Shown here piece by piece: positions 1 through 10,200 of a stretch of 64,000 bases of DNA. Position numbers and translations under genes: made by a program. The number at the start of each line of letters is the position of its first letter. The stretch's first letter is position 1. Location: positions 434,001-498,000 of the forward strand of contig NW_020167535.1 in assembly GCF_001641265.1 (NCBI RefSeq), written 5' to 3'. The notes beneath the pieces were generated by a model. The model saw nothing but the letters and a program-made list of their open reading frames with translations. It was not told where the DNA came from and did no database searches. This DNA is from Pseudogymnoascus destructans. Lineage: Eukaryota > Ascomycota > Leotiomycetes > Thelebolales > Thelebolaceae.

Positions 1-211
1 GTATAGCTCCCATCACAAGGCTACCGATCACTTTCCAGGAGACTTTCTTCCCCCGCTAGACTGGCTGGCATGTAGTGCAGTGTTCGCCATACTGCCATTT
101 ACCAGAACTATCGATGAAAGCACCTCCTGATCATGCCTGAGCTTCTTTCACGACTTCTGCTTCGCGTTTACCAGGCAGTCTCTTCTTGAGGGGGCCTTGA
201 TTTCCCGAAAC

Positions 212-3193
212 ATGAAGGGCGACGATCCGAGCCCGGTCGACACCTCGACACCTGCGTCACCGACAAGTGTTAGGCAGTATCCGACTACAAAACGCTATAG
301 GTCTCTACTATTGCCTTCTAGCAGTGACCTTGCCGCTGCTAGAAGCGACGCAGAACAGAGAGATGACGAACACACGCCGCTCCTCAGAGGGGCAATGAGC
401 ACGAATCACATGCGTATAGCAGATGGGGGTTCTACTCCAAAGCCGCGCCTCTCGAGACACCATAGTGGAACAGGTACTTTAACGTCCCATCTGCCCCTTC
501 CCTTTTCTGGAACAATCCGAGTACTCTTCGTGGTTCAGCACAGCTAACAGGGCTTCACAGGCAGCCTCCGTCACCATAGTCGAAGCAACTCTTGGGGCCA
601 ACGCCTTCCCCAGGCACTCAATACCGACCGAAGTACCTCCAAAGCCTTTGACAACGATCTCAGAAGCTCAGTAACTCTAGATGACCGAGTCTGGTACGAT
701 CAGTTTACGTCCACCGATTGGGTCCACGACAATATCGCAGACGCATACCGCGTCAAGGCACTCCGTGCAAGGAAAGATTTTGCAGGGCGGGTATGGGCAT
801 TCCTGGACGGCTCGCAGGGTTGGGTTCTGAGTGCCTTGGTTGGGTGTACAACTGCTTTAGTAGCATATATTGTTGATATTTCCGAGGCCCCTACCTTTGA
901 CTTCAAGGAGGGATACTGTTGGGACGGTTGGTATCTAAGTGAGAAGGTAAGTCCGGGCAGGAATAATTCTTCATATTGGCACTAATACTCTTCAAGAAAT
1001 GCTGCCCTAATGGGGACCGATGTGCTGCCTGGCGAACTTGGTCCGAAGTCATAGAAGTACCCGGGGTCAATGGGGAATTGACCGAGTTTGTCATTTATGT
1101 TCTCCTGATGATCGTTTTAGCGTCCTTATCATGTCTCCTTACTCTTTCAACGAAGACAGTTGTGCCTTCAACCTACCGAATCTCAACATTTGACGAAAAT
1201 CTGGCTGCAGTTCCTCAAAGAGAAAATGAGGAGGGTGGGAGCCCAAAACAAACCAAGGCTGCTGAATACAGCTCGTCTTCTATGATCTATTACCCAGCTG
1301 CTGGAAGTGGTGTTGCAGAGGTCAAGGTGATTCTCAGCGGCTTCGTTCTGCATGGTTTCCTTGGTCTTAAAACTCTCATAACCAAGACATGCGCTCTTAT
1401 TCTCAGTGTGGCATCCGGGCTGAGCCTGGGGAAAGAGGGACCATTCGTTCACATAGCTGCATGCATAGGGAACATTTCTTGCCGCTTGTTTAACAAGTAT
1501 GATTACAACGATGGGAAAAGGCGCGAGATCCTGTCTGCGGCTGCGGCTTCTGGTGTTGCCGTTGCGTTCGGAGCGCCAATTGGTGGCGTGCTGTTCAGTC
1601 TAGAAGAGGCTTCGTATTTCTTCCCGGCGAAAACGTTGTTCAGGACCTTCTTCTGCTGTATTACGGCGGCGTTGTCTCTGAAGTTTTTGAATCCATATGG
1701 AACTGGCAAGATCGTCATATTCGAGGTGAGATATCTGACAGATTGGGAGTTGTTCGAAATGATACCCTTCCTAGCAGTTGCTGTGGTTGGTGGCGCCGCA
1801 GGTGCTCTGTTCATCAAAGCGTCATATATCTGGGCGCGCTCCTTCCGCAAGATAACTCTGGTGAAAGACTATCCGTTACTAGAGGTGGTCCTCGTGGCTC
1901 TTGTAACCGGATTGATAAGCTATTGGAATATTTTTACAAAGACTCCTGTGGCGAAGTTATTGTTCAACCTTGCCAGTCCATGCAGCCCAAACGACTTGGA
2001 TTCGATGGGTCTGTGCCCGGAAAGCATGGGAGATATCGATTCCATTTTGAAGCAACTATCAATAGCCTTCGTTATCAAGAGCTTTCTGACGATTATTACA
2101 TTTGGCATTGTACGGCCCCTGACCCCCAGCCGTGTTTGAAAGGTATGCTAATAAGTTAAACAGAAAGTTCCCGCTGGTATCTATGTTCCTAGTATGGTTG
2201 TAGGCGGCCTCCTTGGAAGGATAGCTGGCCACCTTGTACAGCGACTAGTGCTCCAATTCCCACATGCTGCGATTTTCGAACAGTGCGCATCTCATCCAAA
2301 CGGCACTTCGTGTATCACTCCAGGTGTCTACGCGTTGATAGGAGCCGGTGCCACTATGTGCGGCGTTACTCGCCTCTCCGTTACGCTTGCCGTTATTCTT
2401 TTTGAGCTCACCGGCAGCCTTGATTATGTTCTACCATTCTCACTGTCGATTCTCGTTGCCAAGTGGACCGCTGATGCGGTTGAGCGGCTGAGCATCTATG
2501 TAAGCTTGAACCCCAGCCTTTTGAAGATACATTTGCTCATAACATCAGGATCTCCTCACGAATATGAATTCATATCCGTTTCTTAATAACAAGACAAAGC
2601 CTGTCTTTACATCTGATCTCGCTGATATCACCCCTCGCGTGCGAAGGGAGAGAGTCATTGACATCTCCTCATCGCCTCTTATGTCCGCCAAGTCCTTGCG
2701 AGAGAAAATACGGATACTTCATGAGGCTGGAGAACTTGATGGAGGTCTTCCGATTATTAGACAAGACGTTCTAGTTGGGCTGATCCCAGCGCCGGGTCTT
2801 GAATTCGCCCTGGACAGCCTACCAAACGAAGAGAATGACTTATGCCTGATGGCAGCTGTGAAATCTTTCGATGACGACGAAGATGAAACAGCCGATCCGA
2901 CCGATTTCACTTCATATATTGATCCGGTAGGCATCCCGAAGATTACCGGCCCTTATTCCAATTCTGACTCTAAAAGGCTCCTGTGGCACTCGACATTCGT
3001 TCCGAGATGGACTTGGTGTATGAATGCTTTGTCAAGCTTGGACTTCGCTATATCTGCATTCTGCGTGATGGTCGTTACGCAGGAATGGTAAGCCACCTTG
3101 CTCGTTTCATATCCGCCAGCTTGCTAACTATTTCAGCTTCACCGCAAGGTGTTTGTAAAGTACGTCAGAGAATTAGAAGAGAGTGGCCACTGA
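212..3193 (+). CDS. CLC-type chloride channel/transporter (Gef1/CLC-3 like)
   Basis: Predicted 880-aa voltage-gated chloride transporter of endomembranes, of the Gef1/CLC-3 type that supplies counter-ions for organelle acidification. Seven exons join in frame: 212-473, 561-946, 997-2109, 2164-2499, 2549-2926, 2977-3087 and 3137-3193. Seen: chloride-selectivity motif GSGVAEVK near residue 319, GKEGPFVHIA near 361 with the gating glutamate, the GGVLFSLEE stretch, many hydrophobic segments, and a C-terminal pair of CBS regions (for example ALDIRSEMDLVYECF) after residue 600. The first 190 residues are a polar cytosolic tail. The ATG at 212 is the first in the frame. It is convergent with the beta-ketoacyl synthase gene downstream. 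Family assignment is firm; the exact organelle is inferred from homologues. Confidence 0.93.
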
Positions 3194-3593
3194 ACATGTG
3201 CCATTGCTGCTCTCGGTTTATTGTTGGATCGCATTGGGCCCAATAGGGCGTAAATGGGGTATATAATAGTCTAAATTGTGCATTGGCAAGCCACAGAATG
3301 TCAGCTGGCATAATTGCATCTATTTATGTGTATGCTGAGTTGATATTCGGTATATAATAGTTAGGCCAATAACCCACTGGTTGGGTATTCCTTTGCTTCT
3401 CTAAATAATATATTATTTCGTATTTAAAATTAATGTCACAAACGTATAATCAAACACGGTTATTATACATGAACCCAAACCACACGCCTTATAAAAGTAC
3501 ATAGCCACAAGGCGCTCGTCCATGAAGCTATTCCCATCGATTCACCCCTCCGGCCCTCGTTGCGACCCCGGTTGGGGGCTGGCCAGGAATACA
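3194..3593. other. Convergent intergenic spacer
   Basis: AT-rich spacer between the 3' ends of the CLC gene and the beta-ketoacyl synthase gene. It holds presumptive 3' UTRs only; no coding frame or repeat is apparent. Confidence 0.6.
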
Positions 3594-5018
3594 TTATATC
3601 CTGTACCCCTCCCTAGCAAACACCAAAGTCGCATTCGTGCCACCAAACCCAAACGAGTTCGAGATCGCAACATCAACCGACCTATCCTGCGCATGAAGCG
3701 GCACATAATTAAATCCCCTATCCGGATCTGGCTGGTCCAAATTCAGCGTCGGCGGCACAACCCCCTCCCTAATAGCCAGCACCGCAAATATCGCCTCCAC
3801 CGCCCCCGCAGCACCCAAAAGATGCCCAATAGCCCCCTTCGTACTACTCACCGTCACATCCCCCTCCTTCTCTACACCTTCCTCCCCAAGCATCAACGTC
3901 CTAACCGCCGCCGCCTCCGCAGCATCCCCAATCACCGTCGACGTCGCATGCGCATTCACATACCCCACCTCCCCCGGCCTCACCCCCGCCGTCCTAAGCG
4001 CCCGCCTCATCGCCAGCAGCGCCCCCGCCCCATCCTCCCTTGGCGCAGTCATATGGTACGCATCAGCGCTCAACCCATATCCCAGGACCTCGGCATATAT
4101 CTGCGCGCCCCTCGCCTTCGCATGCTCGAGTTCCTCCAGCACCATCACGCCCGCGCCCTCGCCTATCACAAAACCGTCGCGTCCGCTGTCGAAGGGTCGG
4201 CTTGCGGCGGAGGGGGTGGAGTTGTAGGCGCTTGAGAGGGAGCGGGAGCGCGCGAAGCCGGCGAGGGCGAGGGGATGGATGCACGATTCGGAACCGCCGG
4301 CTACCATGACGGTGGCGTCGCCGAAGGCGATGAAGCGTGCGGCGTCGCCGATGGAGTGCGCGCCTGTGGTGCAGGCGGTTGAGACTGAGTGGTTGGGGCC
4401 GAGGAAGGAGTGGCGCATTGAGATGTGGCCGGCGGCGAGGTTGACAAGGAGTTTGGGGACGAAGAGGGGGGAGACTTTTTTGTATCCCTGGGGTGCGTGG
4501 GTTAGTTTTGGTGTTGCTATATGGATATGGAAGGGGTAAAGGGGAGGAGAGGTTGGACTTACTCCTTTGTGGTAGGTGATGGAGGTGTCGTAAATCTCTT
4601 CGAAATTTCCAATCCCACTCCCTAGACAGACACCCGTATCCTGAGCTCCAATACTTCCAGGCTTGGGATCCCACCCTGCATCAGCGAGGGCCATATCCGA
4701 AGCAGCGATAGCATACTGAGTGTACTTGGCCATCCGGCGCTGGTCCGCTCCAGAAAGCCACTCATCTGCGTTCCACAACAGGTGCTTCAAAGGCGCCTTA
4801 CTCTCGTAGGATTCGTCTTTCGGCACAGGCTCTATGAAACTTTGCCTGAATTCAGTTGGCACAAGCCCTGCGACCCTACTCGGGATAGCTCTATATTCCT
4901 CAGAGTCAGGCGTGGCAACAAGTCCGCTCTTCCCAGCAATAAGTCCTCGCCATGTGCGCGATATGGAAGCGCCGAGCGGTGTTACGGCGCCAAGGCCGGT
5001 GATTACAACGCGGCGCAT
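3594..5018 (-). CDS. Mitochondrial 3-oxoacyl-[acyl-carrier-protein] synthase (Cem1 type)
   Basis: 449-aa beta-ketoacyl-ACP synthase of the KAS II type, which condenses acyl-ACP with malonyl-ACP in mitochondrial fatty acid synthesis (octanoyl/lipoate supply). Two exons: 5018-4563 and 4487-3594, with a 75-bp intron (4488-4562). The intron has no stop in frame, so unspliced translation would add 25 residues in a conserved loop. Catalytic triad visible: Cys about 191 in STACTTG, His about 332 in NAHATST, and Lys/His about 370-374 in STKGAIGHLLG. The glycine-rich C-terminus (NSFGFGGTNATLVF) is typical. No strong mitochondrial presequence is seen before MRRVVITGLG, so an upstream start or unusual targeting is possible; localisation is inferred from the family. 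Confidence 0.93.
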   Translation of the reverse strand: MRRVVITGLGAVTPLGASISRTWRGLIAGKSGLVATPDSEEYRAIPSRVAGLVPTEFRQSFIEPVPKDESYESKAPLKHLLWNADEWLSGADQRRMAKYTQYAIAASDMALADAGWDPKPGSIGAQDTGVCLGSGIGNFEEIYDTSITYHKGVSPTSPPLYPFHIHIATPKLTHAPQGYKKVSPLFVPKLLVNLAAGHISMRHSFLGPNHSVSTACTTGAHSIGDAARFIAFGDATVMVAGGSESCIHPLALAGFARSRSLSSAYNSTPSAASRPFDSGRDGFVIGEGAGVMVLEELEHAKARGAQIYAEVLGYGLSADAYHMTAPREDGAGALLAMRRALRTAGVRPGEVGYVNAHATSTVIGDAAEAAAVRTLMLGEEGVEKEGDVTVSSTKGAIGHLLGAAGAVEAIFAVLAIREGVVPPTLNLDQPDPDRGFNYVPLHAQDRSVDVAISNSFGFGGTNATLVFAREGYRI

Positions 5019-5346
5019 CGGATGATCATCGAATTCTTCCCGTAGGGCTCACTCGTTCTGCGAGTGTAAGCCTACACAGCGTGGTGGTTGATATCACCTT
5101 TGGCGTTTTCGTGGATGACATAAATTGAGGACGAGGCTGAGATGCAAGGCTCGGCAATAGCTGGCGCCTCCAAGCTATTTTACAAAATCGAGGTACGGTA
5201 AATGAAAGATATAATCCGAGAGCATACTGCTCTACTACCATAGTTATGCTCAAAGATATGCCCAGTCGTGAATAATGACTACGAAATAACCACCCCATTT
5301 TCGTCAAAAACTCCGTCGCCATGTGCTTGAGCAAACGCCCCGCGTT

Positions 5347-6333
5347 CTATCTATCACCGCTGCTTTTCATTTCATTCCACATCCTATCCACGATCTGAAA
5401 TACCTGCGTGACTCCCTGCATCTTTGCCTCATCGACGCCATGGCCACCCAGCTTTTGCTGAATCTTATCCGGATGCCATCGCACCCTCTCCAACTTGAGC
5501 GTCTTCACCAAATCCGCCTGGTCCGGTTTCCCCGCCGTGGGCCCATTCAAGAAAAACGCTTCAACCTCATCCTTCCCCAAATCCTCCATCTTCCCACTCC
5601 AAACCGGCCACGGGATAGTCGAAGCACCATCGGTACTACTCCGAAATGCCTCCCATAACTCCAGATACGCAGCCCACTTCTGACCCCACTTCTGCGTCCA
5701 CCCAGCCTTATCTTTCCTCTCCTTCCCCCTCGCCAAACTCTCCTCGACCTGCCTCTGGAACGTCTCCTCCGCCGCCCTTGCCTGCTCCCTCTTCGCCTGT
5801 TCCTTCTTCGCCTTATCCCTCCTCTCCTTCTCCTCAATCAAATGCTGATGCGTCTTCTTGTACATCTCCGCGCGTATATGAGCCGCATACTCATCATCCG
5901 TCATCGCCTCCAGCTTCCCCGTCTCAACATCCATCTTCACCGGATCGATCTTCGGAATCGGCTGTCCATACACCCCTTCCCAGAACTGCGCCCCCTCATC
6001 GTCCGCCATGGCATCGAAAAGGCTTTCGCGGAACAGCGCATCGGAGTCAAGGTATTCCCCAGATGAGGTATTGGGGAGCTGCGACTCATCGCGCAGGCTC
6101 GGCTCGTCCGGAGGCTCGGATCGCTGACGCTTCGAGCGATGGGTACTTTGGAGATGTCTGTGTCTATCTCTATCATGTCCGCGATGATCCGGTTTCCTCT
6201 TCGCGGACTTGAATCTGAATCTCGACCGCTGCGTCTTGCCCAGGTCATCCTCATTCTCCTTGCCCTTCTCCTCGGCACCATCGCGAGTCTCAGATCTACC
6301 CCGCCTGTCGTCGTCGACATCCATAGGCTCCAT
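5347..6333 (-). CDS. NFKBIL1-like protein with C-terminal J-domain-like motif
   Basis: 328-aa single-exon protein. The N-terminal third is basic and rich in Arg, His and Asp (nuclear-type low complexity). The middle (about residues 150-225) is a charged coiled-coil rich in Glu, Lys and Arg. The C-terminus holds LERVRWHPDKIQQKLGG, which resembles the HPD-containing segment of NF-kappa-B inhibitor-like protein 1 and its fungal relatives. Homologues are linked to mRNA processing, but that role is inferred here. It lies head-to-head with the NSRP1-like gene (starts 334 bp apart), so the two may share a promoter. The start at 6333 (MEPMDVDDD) is the first ATG; an ATG three codons later is equally possible. 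Confidence 0.75.
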   Translation of the reverse strand: MEPMDVDDDRRGRSETRDGAEEKGKENEDDLGKTQRSRFRFKSAKRKPDHRGHDRDRHRHLQSTHRSKRQRSEPPDEPSLRDESQLPNTSSGEYLDSDALFRESLFDAMADDEGAQFWEGVYGQPIPKIDPVKMDVETGKLEAMTDDEYAAHIRAEMYKKTHQHLIEEKERRDKAKKEQAKREQARAAEETFQRQVEESLARGKERKDKAGWTQKWGQKWAAYLELWEAFRSSTDGASTIPWPVWSGKMEDLGKDEVEAFFLNGPTAGKPDQADLVKTLKLERVRWHPDKIQQKLGGHGVDEAKMQGVTQVFQIVDRMWNEMKSSGDR

Positions 6334-6667
6334 GATTGTATCGCGGCTGGCTTGCAGCTCGCCCGTAATTGTTTAGTTGGTGCTCGCACTGCACATCATC
6401 GCAAGGGCCTTCGGAGAATGATCCAGTAGGGTGTTGAATTGCGAGTGAAGCTGTTTCCTTGGGGAGCTGTTGTGGAGTCAACGGAAGGGAGGGGTTGTCG
6501 GTGTTTCGGTATTCTATCTAGATCCCCCGTCTCTTATCGATAGCACTAGCGTAATGGCCAACTTAATGTCCAGCCAGCCCAGAGCACTGAATGCGACAAG
6601 ACATCATCAACCTACAATTTTATCACTGAGGAATCTGCAACAACAGAGCCTTCAATCCACCTCCACA

Positions 6668-7900
6668 ATGAGTGGCAATGGCCTTTCTTATGGCCTAAAC
6701 ATCACAAAGAAGGCGAAGCCGATAGGTTTTCGCCCCCCACCCGGGAAGAGGAAACCCATCTTCGACTCTGATGGCGACTCCGGCGACGACGACACCAGCA
6801 AAGGCGGCGCCGCCGAAGAAATCGGCGAATTCGGCGGCCTAGACCTCCCTTCCAGCAGCTCCTCCAGCAAGCCCTCCAAACCCTCATCCAAACCCTCCAG
6901 CAAACCCAACCCCCTCTCCAACCCCCCCACCGGCGCCAAACCCAAAACCAATACCCCCCAATCCCTCTATGGCGACCTCTCGACCTCCTTCAGCTCCTCC
7001 AAACACGCCGCGACAGCCGAATCCATAGATTCAAGCATCTACGACTACGACGCCGTCTACGACTCCCTCAAACCCGTCAAGACCGTCACCGAAGCCGACA
7101 AGGAGCGGAAACCAAAATACATGACCTCCCTCCTCGCCGCAGCCGCGGTGCGCAAGCGCGATGCTACGATTGCAGAGGAGCGGAAGCTGGCGAGGGAGAG
7201 GGAGGCGGAAGGGGAGGAGTACGCGGATAAGGAGAAGTTCGTGACGGAGGCGTATAAGAAGCAGCAGGCTGCTAATCGTATCGCGGAAGCTGAAGAAAAA
7301 GAAAGAGAAGAGAGAGAGGCAAAGGAGAATAAGAATACGGGGTTTACGGGGTTTTATAAGGATTTATTGGAGAAAGATGAGAGGAGGCATGCGGAGATTG
7401 TGAAAGCGGCCGAGGAGAGGGGGAAAGCTGGCCCGGAAGCGAAGGTGGAGGAGGAAGAAGGGGGGGAGAAATCGGAGGCCCAGATTGCGAGGGAGATAAA
7501 TGAGAGGAAAGAAGGTGCCATCGCTGTCAACGACGAGGGGCAGGTAGTTGATAAACGCCAACTCCTCAAAGGCGGCCTCAACATAATCCCCGAAGCCAAG
7601 CCAGCCGCGCCCGCGCCCCGCCACAACCGCGACACTCTGGCAGATAGGCGGGGTGCGGCGTTCGTGGGCGCGGGCGGGGGGAAGCAGGCTATGAGAGATA
7701 GGCAGACGAGGATGATGGAGGCACAGTTGGAGGAGGCGACGAAGAGGGCGAGGGAGGAGGAGGAGGAGGAGAAAGAGAAGGTGGATAGGGCTAGTAAGAG
7801 TCGGAAGACGGAAGGGGAGATTATGGGGGCGAAGGAGAGGTATTTGTTGAGGAAGAAGGAGGCGGAGGAGGCGAGGAGGAGGGAGGCGGAGGGGAAGTGA
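6668..7900 (+). CDS. Nuclear speckle splicing regulatory protein 1-like (NSRP1/CCDC55, DUF2040)
   Basis: 410-aa single-exon protein starting MSGNGLSYGLNITKKAKP. The N-terminus has a short basic conserved motif and an acidic patch (FDSDGDSGDDD), then a Ser/Lys/Pro linker. Residues about 125-260 form the conserved NSRP1 block: YDAVYDSLKPVKTV, KYMTSLLAAAAVRKRD, a long charged helix, and TGFTGFYKDLLEKDERRHAE. The C-terminal third is a highly charged Glu/Arg/Lys coiled coil. The family acts in pre-mRNA splicing in animals; the fungal role is inferred. The frame is open further upstream (ATG at 6554), but 6668 matches the family start. A foldback MITE begins 45 bp after the stop and probably lies in the 3' UTR or terminator. 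Confidence 0.85.
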   Translation: MSGNGLSYGLNITKKAKPIGFRPPPGKRKPIFDSDGDSGDDDTSKGGAAEEIGEFGGLDLPSSSSSSKPSKPSSKPSSKPNPLSNPPTGAKPKTNTPQSLYGDLSTSFSSSKHAATAESIDSSIYDYDAVYDSLKPVKTVTEADKERKPKYMTSLLAAAAVRKRDATIAEERKLAREREAEGEEYADKEKFVTEAYKKQQAANRIAEAEEKEREEREAKENKNTGFTGFYKDLLEKDERRHAEIVKAAEERGKAGPEAKVEEEEGGEKSEAQIAREINERKEGAIAVNDEGQVVDKRQLLKGGLNIIPEAKPAAPAPRHNRDTLADRRGAAFVGAGGGKQAMRDRQTRMMEAQLEEATKRAREEEEEEKEKVDRASKSRKTEGEIMGAKERYLLRKKEAEEARRREAEGK

Positions 7901-7944
7901 GGGGAATATGTAAACTATTTGGTTATAAGAACAAGCATTCAGTA

Positions 7945-8305
7945 CATGCATAGCGAAAAGCTCCAGATAGCGAACGCTCCACCCCATTTTACACTAAAAA
8001 TCACGAATTTTGTAACTTAATATATCAACAACCATTTAGTAATAAATTATAAAAATATTTAATTGGCCTTTTGTAAGCATTTAAAGCAATTGGTCTTATA
8101 GTTATTGAGGTATGAGATCTAGGACAAAAGTGGGGGCCAAAACTTAATATCTCTGTAATTACAAGACCAATTGCTTTAAAATTCAAGCAGAGTGCTTTAA
8201 ATGCTTACAAAGGCCAATTAAATATTTTTATAATAATTTATTACTAAACGGTTGTTGAGATATTAAGTTACAATCCAGCTTAAGCTGGAGCTTTCGCTAT
8301 GCATG
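7945..8305. mobile_element. Foldback MITE, TA target duplication
   Basis: 361-bp AT-rich element made of two long arms in inverted orientation. The outer ends are CATGCATAGCGAAA(A)GCTCCAG and its reverse complement, and the similarity continues inward for about 150 bp (for example TAATTGGCC...GTAAGCATTTAAAGCA on both arms). TA dinucleotides flank both ends (7943-7944 and 8306-8307), as expected for Tc1/mariner-type transposition. There is no coding capacity. The left arm carries about 35 extra bp near its outer end. It sits 29 bp from the Fot1-like element. Confidence 0.8.
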
Positions 8306-8335
8306 TACGTTATCAGACCGCTATAAAACATAATA

Positions 8336-9829
8336 CAGTAATCACTGCCTATAGCGGACTCGGCCATAGCGGAAACCTCCCAATACCGGACCCCTTCCCA
8401 CAGAATTCCGGCCAAGATCCTTAACTTCCGGTATAGAAAATGGCACCTCCACCAGCCAAAAAGCCTCGAATCTCAATTACGAATGCACAAAAGCAAGCTT
8501 TACGAGCTTGGTACTATGATCCTACAACTCAGAGCACAAAGAAGACATGAGCAGATGCTTCAACTTAATGGAATGATCAATATGGACATACTTTGAGCTC
8601 TTCGACTGCAAGTGAAATACTATCCTATACGCCTCTCTCAACACTGCTACTTCTACAAAAGCATTCGATAATACCAAGAAGACAAGGAAACCAAAATGGG
8701 AAGTGTTAGAGAAAGCTCTTAGAGAATGGGCTTTATGATTTGATGCTACTTATGGCATTGTTACAGGAGATCTTCTACAGATAAAAGCAACAGAATTTCA
8801 AGATACGGCTACCACAATACCATAGACAAGATTGCCCTACATGGAGTGAAGGATGGCTTGAAGGGTTTAAGAAAAGACATAATCTCCACTGCTAAAGAAA
8901 AGTTAGAGAGGCAAGCTCTGTGGAAATCATAACAGAACTAACACAGCGGATGGACAACATCCGAGCAGTTAAAGCGAAATACCTACCTTGTGATGTTTAC
9001 AATATAGATGAGACTGGATTTTACTAGAAAAAATTACCAAACTCAGGATTATCGACTTCGTCACTTGGGAAAAATGTTGACAAAACTCGAATTACAGCTA
9101 ACCTCTACTGTAATGAAGATGGGAATGACAAAGTTCCAATTTGGTTTATCGGAACTGCTAAACAACCAAGATGTTTTACTTAAAATCATATCTCGAATCC
9201 TAAAAACCTTAGAATACATTAGCGATGGAATTCAACAGCATGGATGAATCATTTCATTATGATTGAATGGTTACAATGGTTCGATAGTAGAGCACAACGC
9301 CCTGTTCTACTGTTAATGGATAATTTCAGTGCTTATGAAGTTGAAATACAAGTTATGTGGTTTCCTCTAAACATAACGTCAATTTATCAACCACTTGATC
9401 AAGGGATTATTCAAAATTGGAAGTGCTATGTACGAAAGCAATTGATTATATTCTTACAAAAGGAGTTAGATGCAAACCGCGATTACAAAAAAACTCACCA
9501 TGTTCTCCATACAATTCAATGGGGAATTTCTGCATAGGAAACAATTCAACCATTGACAATTATCAACTGTTAGAAGAAGGGGTTTATGATTTCTACAGAA
9601 CGTAGTTTATATAACCTATAGGAAGCATCTCATGAAGTTTTACAAGAGATTCAAACAAGTATGAGTACATTAGCTGAAGAGCAAAGGGTTCATAGGTATA
9701 GGGTCAGGGTTGTAGGGGCGTCATGTGATATGGGTATGTACTGTAACTACTTCATGTAACGGAAACTCTATATAAGTTACCGGAAGGCAAACCTCGAACC
9801 GACCCATCCGTTATAGGCAGTGATTACTG
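8336..9829 (+). mobile_element. Dead Fot1/pogo-type (Tc1/mariner) transposon
   Basis: 1,494-bp element bounded by terminal inverted repeats CAGTAATCACTGCCTATA (left, 8336) and its complement ending at 9829, each flanked by TA (8334-8335 and 9830-9831). The interior is a broken transposase: a start region at 8440 (MAPPPAKKPRISITNAQKQ, CENP-B/HTH type), the first catalytic motif YNIDETGF near 9000, and the DDE region LLLMDNFSAYE...NITSIYQPLDQGIIQNWK near 9310-9420. Numerous TAG/TAA/TGA codons and frame changes inactivate it. It is shorter than typical Fot1 elements (about 1.9 kb) and AT-rich; many TA-type stops are what repeat-induced point mutation would give, though that is inference. Confidence 0.85.
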
Positions 9830-10118
9830 TACTACTATTTTGATCATGTAGACTATTCTCTCAGATATTCAACCCTATAGTTGACAAAAACATGCATCCC
9901 TAATCCCTGGTATCACCACATTTCCACAAAGTTACACACAAAAGCGGCTCACGTCATTAAAACCATTCGCTATGGTAATACTACCTCTCGCTGAAACATC
10001 CTAAAAAAAAACGTTATCCTGTACCCCCACGCCATCATTCAACTTTTCGTAAAACATGCAATGCTCTCTTTCCCTCCTCCCCCTTCCTCTCCCCCATAAC
10101 GCCCACTTAACCCCTTTC

Positions 10119-10182
10119 CCCCCACCCCCCCCCCAACCCCCCCCAACCCCCCCCCAACCCCCCCCACAACCCCCCCCCCATC
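10119..10182. repeat. Poly-C tracts separated by AA in the zinc transporter 3' flank
   Basis: Five or so runs of 7-11 C separated by AA or ACAA. On the transporter's sense (minus) strand this reads as G8-9 runs separated by UU, starting about 20 nt after the stop codon, so it should lie in the 3' UTR. Confidence 0.8.
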
Positions 10183-10200
10183 AACTTCCCCAAAGCGCCC

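Noticed and set aside
9780..9810. tRNA B-box-like GGTTCGAGG on the minus strand
   Set aside because: No A box or cloverleaf around it; lies in the Fot1-like element's subterminal DNA.
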